The translations under genes and the position numbers were made by a program. Below are positions 63,054 through 64,000 of a DNA stretch of 64,000 nucleotides, in pieces; the first letter of the stretch is position 1; the number at the start of each line of letters is the position of its first letter. The DNA is from Incurvaria masculella (Eukaryota > Arthropoda > Insecta > Lepidoptera > Incurvariidae), in contig OX335659.1 in the NCBI GenBank assembly GCA_946894095.1, positions 937,501 through 1,001,500 of the forward strand. The letters run 5' to 3'. Below the pieces are notes generated by a model. The model did not search any database, was not told where the DNA came from, and saw nothing but the letters and a program-made list of their open reading frames with translations.

Positions 63054-63300
63054 ATCCATACTCATATTATAAATGAGAAAGTAACTCTGAGTGTTTGTTG
63101 CATTTAAACGCTTAAACCACTGAAACAATTTTGATTACATTTGGTATAGGGAGTCTCGACCTTCGGAAAGGACAGGCCAAAATTAACCTGAAAGCTAGGG
63201 GATGAAACTTTGTATGGAGAACTCATAATATCCAAGAAATCATTCGGCCCGATATCTGTCCGTCACGACATTGACCCGAGCAGATCCGGTCAGCTAGTTA
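63054..63300 (+). mobile_element. W-family insect repeat, copy 2
   Basis: CATACTCATATTATAAATGA, GAAAGTAACTCTGAGTG, AACGCTTAAACCACTGAAAC, AACTTTGTATGGAGAACTCA and CGGCCCGATATCTGTCCG, ending GACCCGAGCAGATCCGGTCA. It is homologous throughout to 43428-43700 but moderately diverged. Confidence 0.75.
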
Positions 63301-64000
63301 TTATATTTGGTGACAAGACAGAAGGCTTTATTCACTTCAATATGAAACTTTTGGATGAGGTCACCGGTGATTTGAAGCTAGAAATAAATAAATGAGTAAT
63401 CTAAGCAAAATGTATTATAATAAATATAAAATTGACTACCTAAATATTAAGCTATACGTACTAGTATGTTACCCGTACGTATATTACGCTGGTGTTAAGG
63501 TAACAAGCACACATATGAACGTAAATTAATCACAATCCACGCGCATAGGTCACACAATGGGATTAGCGAGGAGGGTAAACCAGAAAAAACACGGAGTAGA
63601 AAGCTCGAGAACAATACAAAACTACCAAATAAGAATGAAGACCAATGTTAAAGTAGGAAATTGTATGCTATGTATTCCGTAATAGCGACAAGTTTTATTC
63701 ATTTTTTAATTATTAATTGATTAATTTATTTTATTTTATAAGAGACCTTACAGCTAATCTTATATTATTACTATTATTATTAATAATTATTTGAATATTT
63801 TTAAGCCAATGACAAAGTTTCATTGTTTTAAATGTCAAAGTTTAAATGTCTTACAACTAAACGATATGTAACTTGCAACATTCTACAACCGTGTGTATGA
63901 TAGGGTGTGTGTGCGGTATGCATGTGGTGAAAGTGTGTGTGTAATGTGTTAACTTATGTGTAATGTGAGTGTATGTACGTATGTCTTGAGTGTATGCACT
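63301..64000. other. AT-rich DNA ending in a GT-rich simple repeat
   Basis: 63680-63790 is very AT-rich. From about 63890 to the end the plus strand is rich in GTGT and GTAT (GTGTGTGTGCGGTATGCATG, then TGAAAGTGTGTGTGTAATG), an imperfect (GT)n microsatellite. No gene was seen. Confidence 0.6.

Overview
The window looks like nuclear DNA of a moth or butterfly (Lepidoptera). It is AT-rich by eye, has no bacterial gene organisation, and contains many copies of short interspersed repeats that I recognise as typical of lepidopteran genomes: the element starting CCGGCCAAGTGCGAG, the AACCGACTTCAAA element, and the ubiquitous insect repeat ending near 'TAATATTAGTAGGAT'. I found no host protein-coding gene, tRNA, rRNA or CRISPR array that I can support. 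Nearly all open frames are short and many simply run through repeats. The longest, 250 codons at 14213-14965, is produced by a tandem repeat and has no in-frame ATG. The window is best read as intergenic or long-intron DNA built from layered mobile elements.

Labels used below. C: CCGGCC element. S-t: SINE with a tRNA-like head. S-5S: SINE with a 5S-rRNA-like head and the same body as S-t. L: SINE-like element with a tRNA-Leu-like head on the minus strand. Z: LINE 3' tail ending in AATAAACAATA repeats. W: the ubiquitous insect repeat with a GAAAGTAACTCTG motif. V: AACCGACTTC element. FB: foldback element with a GGCTTTTCACGCGG arm. T, P, Q and R: families seen as two copies each.

Layout. 0-14 kb: scattered S, L, Z, C, V and W copies, a 546-bp foldback element (3539-4084), a hairpin MITE carrying two TGACGTCA sites (9271-9432), and a C element interrupted by a 159-bp MITE. 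14-17.3 kb: two satellites, one with a 174-bp unit and one with 79-bp monomers in alternating types (158-bp dimer). 18-31 kb: S-t and S-5S SINEs, LINE remnants, and a three-layer nest at 27207-27891. 31-35 kb: a V-associated hairpin and an element packed with ACGTATAAT motifs (32191-32831). 35710-38124: an LTR retrotransposon on the minus strand with identical 200-bp LTRs, a 5-bp target duplication, a primer-binding-site candidate, a polypurine tract and only the end of an integrase frame. 39-49 kb: TIR elements with TAA or TTAA flanks, a ~160-bp satellite, SINEs and a SINE interrupted by an FB element. 50-57 kb: two decayed LINE reverse-transcriptase fragments. 57-64 kb: mostly featureless, plus the inverted partner of a 4.6-kb repeat and a GC-rich block at 62.5 kb.

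The most interesting material is the 5S-like SINE heads sharing a body with tRNA-headed SINEs, the coding-poor but recently inserted LTR element, the insertion stratigraphy readable from target duplications, and several TIR elements whose families I cannot name. All assignments are by reading alone. No alignment or database search was run.
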